A program made the position numbers and the translations under genes. Under the pieces are notes generated by a model that did no database searches, was not told where the DNA came from, and worked only from the letters and a program-made list of their open reading frames with translations. Shown piece by piece: positions 62,481-64,000 of a DNA stretch of 64,000 nt (positions within the stretch are counted from its first letter, which is position 1; every line of letters starts with the position of its first letter). The stretch comes from Calothrix sp. PCC 7507 (lineage in GTDB: Bacteria > Cyanobacteriota > Cyanobacteriia > Cyanobacteriales > Nostocaceae): positions 3,036,001 through 3,100,000 of the forward strand of contig NC_019682.1 of the NCBI RefSeq assembly GCF_000316575.1, read 5' to 3'.

Positions 62481-63062
62481 ATGACCGCAATTACTGACAA
62501 GCAACTGACCCTTGAGGAATATTTGAAGTATGACGATCGCACGGATAGCCAGTATGAATTGGTGGCAGGAGAGTTAGTTGCAATGCCACCTGAAAGCCCA
62601 AAAAATATCCAAATATCCCTCTTTTTACTCGTAAATTTCCTTAAGTTCGTTCCCGTCAATCGATTAAGTAACAAAGCTGAAATTGTCGTTGCTGGTTCTC
62701 GTGCAACAACTCGCGTTCCTGATTTAGTTGTGCTGACGGATGAACTGGCAACAGCTTTACAAGGTGCAACACGATCTACAATTACTCTGGATATGCCACC
62801 TCCAGCATTAGTTGTGGAAGCTGTTTCTCCTGGCAAAGCTAATGAAGATCGGGACTATCGCTACAAACGTTCCGAGTATGCAGCCAGGGGAATTGTTGAA
62901 TATTGGATTGTTGATCCCCAAAAGAACAGAGTTACTGTACTGATATTAGTTGATGGGTTTTATGAAGAAACTAGATTTACCGGAAATACAGCGATCGCTT
63001 CTACTATTTTCCCAGAATTACAGCTAACCGCAGAGCAAGTACTTAATGCCGGAGAAAGCTAG
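62481..63062 (+). CDS. Uma2-family (DUF820) putative endonuclease
   Basis: This 193-residue protein has the order LEEYLKYDDRTDSQYELVAGELV, RVPDLVVLTDE, PALVVEAVSPG and RYKRSEYAARGIVEYWIVDP, the PD-(D/E)XK-like core of the Uma2 family that is greatly expanded in cyanobacteria. Function is unknown and a nuclease role is inferred from fold. The ATG at 62481 directly precedes the family opening. Confidence 0.9.
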   Translation: MTAITDKQLTLEEYLKYDDRTDSQYELVAGELVAMPPESPKNIQISLFLLVNFLKFVPVNRLSNKAEIVVAGSRATTRVPDLVVLTDELATALQGATRSTITLDMPPPALVVEAVSPGKANEDRDYRYKRSEYAARGIVEYWIVDPQKNRVTVLILVDGFYEETRFTGNTAIASTIFPELQLTAEQVLNAGES

Positions 63063-63136
63063 ATAAACGAAGGGATTTGAAAAGTGCGATCGCCCAGTTT
63101 TCTAGAGAAGCCGCAAAAAACGGACATTTTGGCCAA

Positions 63137-63730
63137 TTAATTTTGCCCGAATGCCAGAATTTGGGCAGCACTCAGCTTACAATCAGGAATTACCGTCGAT
63201 GCTAGGGGGGTGTCGGTAACATAAATTGTGTCTTCATATTGCCCATTCACCCACAAGCACAGCGTCAATTGCTGCCTTTCCGGGTCAATAATCCAGTATT
63301 CCGCAATCCCTCGCGCCGCGTATTCCGTGCGTTTGTAACGATAGTCCCGGTCTCGATTCTGCTGTCCAGGTGACACAATTTCAATCACTAACGCAGGTGG
63401 TGGCATATCTTGCGTAATCGTGTTGCTGCGTTGCCCCCCTAAAGCTGTATACCCTTCTTCGGTCAGTATGGTTAAGTCCGGCAAGCGTACCTTTGCCCGT
63501 TTGCCACTGACGACAATTTCCATATCTTTGAGGTTGATTAGCACAATTGAAATGTACTTTGCTAATTCCAACATCAATAATTTGGCAAGCTTGCAGTTTT
63601 CTGGCGACTCGGTTGGCATTTCTACTAACTCTCCATCCACTAATTCATAGCGTGTGTCAGTGCCATCGTCATAGGCTAGGTATTCCGCCATCGTCATGAG
63701 CTTAGAGGTACTGGGTGCAGTTTGAGTCAT
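63137..63730 (-). CDS. Uma2-family (DUF820) putative endonuclease, second copy
   Basis: This 197-residue protein shares its layout with the gene at 62481 (MTMAEYLAYDDGTDTRYELVDGELV, LPDLTILTEE, LVIEIVSPGQQNRDRDYRYK, ARGIAEYWIIDP). The two converge on each other and are clearly related, so a local duplication with inversion is likely. The ATG at 63730 (MTQTAPSTSK) is chosen over the longer frame to 63760. Confidence 0.9.
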   Translation of the reverse strand: MTQTAPSTSKLMTMAEYLAYDDGTDTRYELVDGELVEMPTESPENCKLAKLLMLELAKYISIVLINLKDMEIVVSGKRAKVRLPDLTILTEEGYTALGGQRSNTITQDMPPPALVIEIVSPGQQNRDRDYRYKRTEYAARGIAEYWIIDPERQQLTLCLWVNGQYEDTIYVTDTPLASTVIPDCKLSAAQILAFGQN

Positions 63731-63913
63731 GGTGAGGAATCTCCGCGATCGCCATAGCAACGTTGTGAGAATAGAAGACTTGATGTGCCAATCTTAGCAA
63801 ATCCTAGTAATGCCAAATAACGCTTGCAAGCCCCAGTGAGAAGCGCTAAGAGTTCCCTATTCCCGCCCCATATTCGTGAATGAGTCTTTGACTCGACAGG
63901 GAAAACAGGAAAG

Positions 63914-64000
63914 TTATCGGCAATTATCGCAATGTCCACAACGCCAATTTGCAGCTTCTTTGTCAAACCCAAAAGCATTTAACAAAAACTGCCAGCGACA
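63914..64000 (-). CDS. RecQ-type helicase, C-terminal end
   Basis: The minus strand enters from the right edge reading CRWQFLLNAFGFDKEAANWR and CGHCDNCR before a stop at 63914. The paired cysteines and the FGF segment match the zinc-binding end of RecQ helicases, which unwind DNA in recombination. Only 28 residues are inside the window, so the identification is by the terminal motif alone. Confidence 0.7.
   Translation of the reverse strand, partial: CRWQFLLNAFGFDKEAANWRCGHCDNCR

Noticed and set aside
63727-63978. Minus-strand frame of 83 residues near the right edge
   Set aside because: It overlaps the RecQ end in another frame and has no coherent pattern.

Overview
The window looks like chromosomal DNA of a filamentous, probably heterocyst-forming cyanobacterium (Nostocales). 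Supporting signs are the many GCGATCGC (HIP1) sites, several short tandem repeat families (CAATAGG, ATCTAAA, GTCAGTT types), cytochrome c6, a SigC-like group 2 sigma factor, a SecA without an obvious C-terminal zinc motif, and many Uma2, Rpn and TPR-CHAT family proteins. No tRNA or rRNA gene was recognised.

Bases 1-22,000 form a large CRISPR-Cas region. After the end of an anion permease comes a plus-strand effector operon (751-9614): an HD-less Cas10 with an intact GGDD motif, Csm3/Cas7-like RAMPs, Csx10, a small helical protein, a Csx19-like protein, a cysteine-containing RAMP and an unknown protein. This is the gene content of subtype III-D. On the minus strand lie a membrane protein with a possible Rossmann-like domain, a Cas6 with a C-terminal helix-turn-helix, a solitary RelE-like toxin, cas2, a divergent stand-alone cas1, an HNH nuclease with a partner, a 23-repeat CRISPR array (15419-17058) and a reverse transcriptase-Cas1 fusion (17445-19466). 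The repeat geometry says the array is transcribed on the minus strand from a structured leader at 17059-17444.

Bases 19,470-26,000 hold two tandem-repeat blocks, an HTH-DUF4384 protein and a 1265-residue TPR-CHAT caspase-like protease. A near-complete orphan copy of the CRISPR repeat lies 61 bp before the protease gene, in the crRNA-sense orientation. A weaker repeat-like hairpin lies just before cas6, also in sense. Together they suggest that Cas6 or the interference machinery may control these two genes. The region between 26,200 and 31,000 encodes a coiled-coil protein, an OmpA-like envelope protein, a Ras-like GTPase and a histidine kinase, probably one signalling unit.

From 31,300 onward the genes are mostly ordinary: priA, a sigC-like gene, a DMT transporter, an acetyltransferase, petJ, an alpha-amylase, a GMC oxidoreductase, a photolyase-related FeS flavoprotein, secA, a dihaem cytochrome, an AraC regulator with TonB receptor and PepSY protein (iron uptake), moxR, ribF, an MBL hydrolase, surE, pheS, two Uma2 genes, and the tail of recQ at the right edge. 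Decayed genes include a TPR protein after petJ, a clan AA aspartic protease and a Uma2 fragment.
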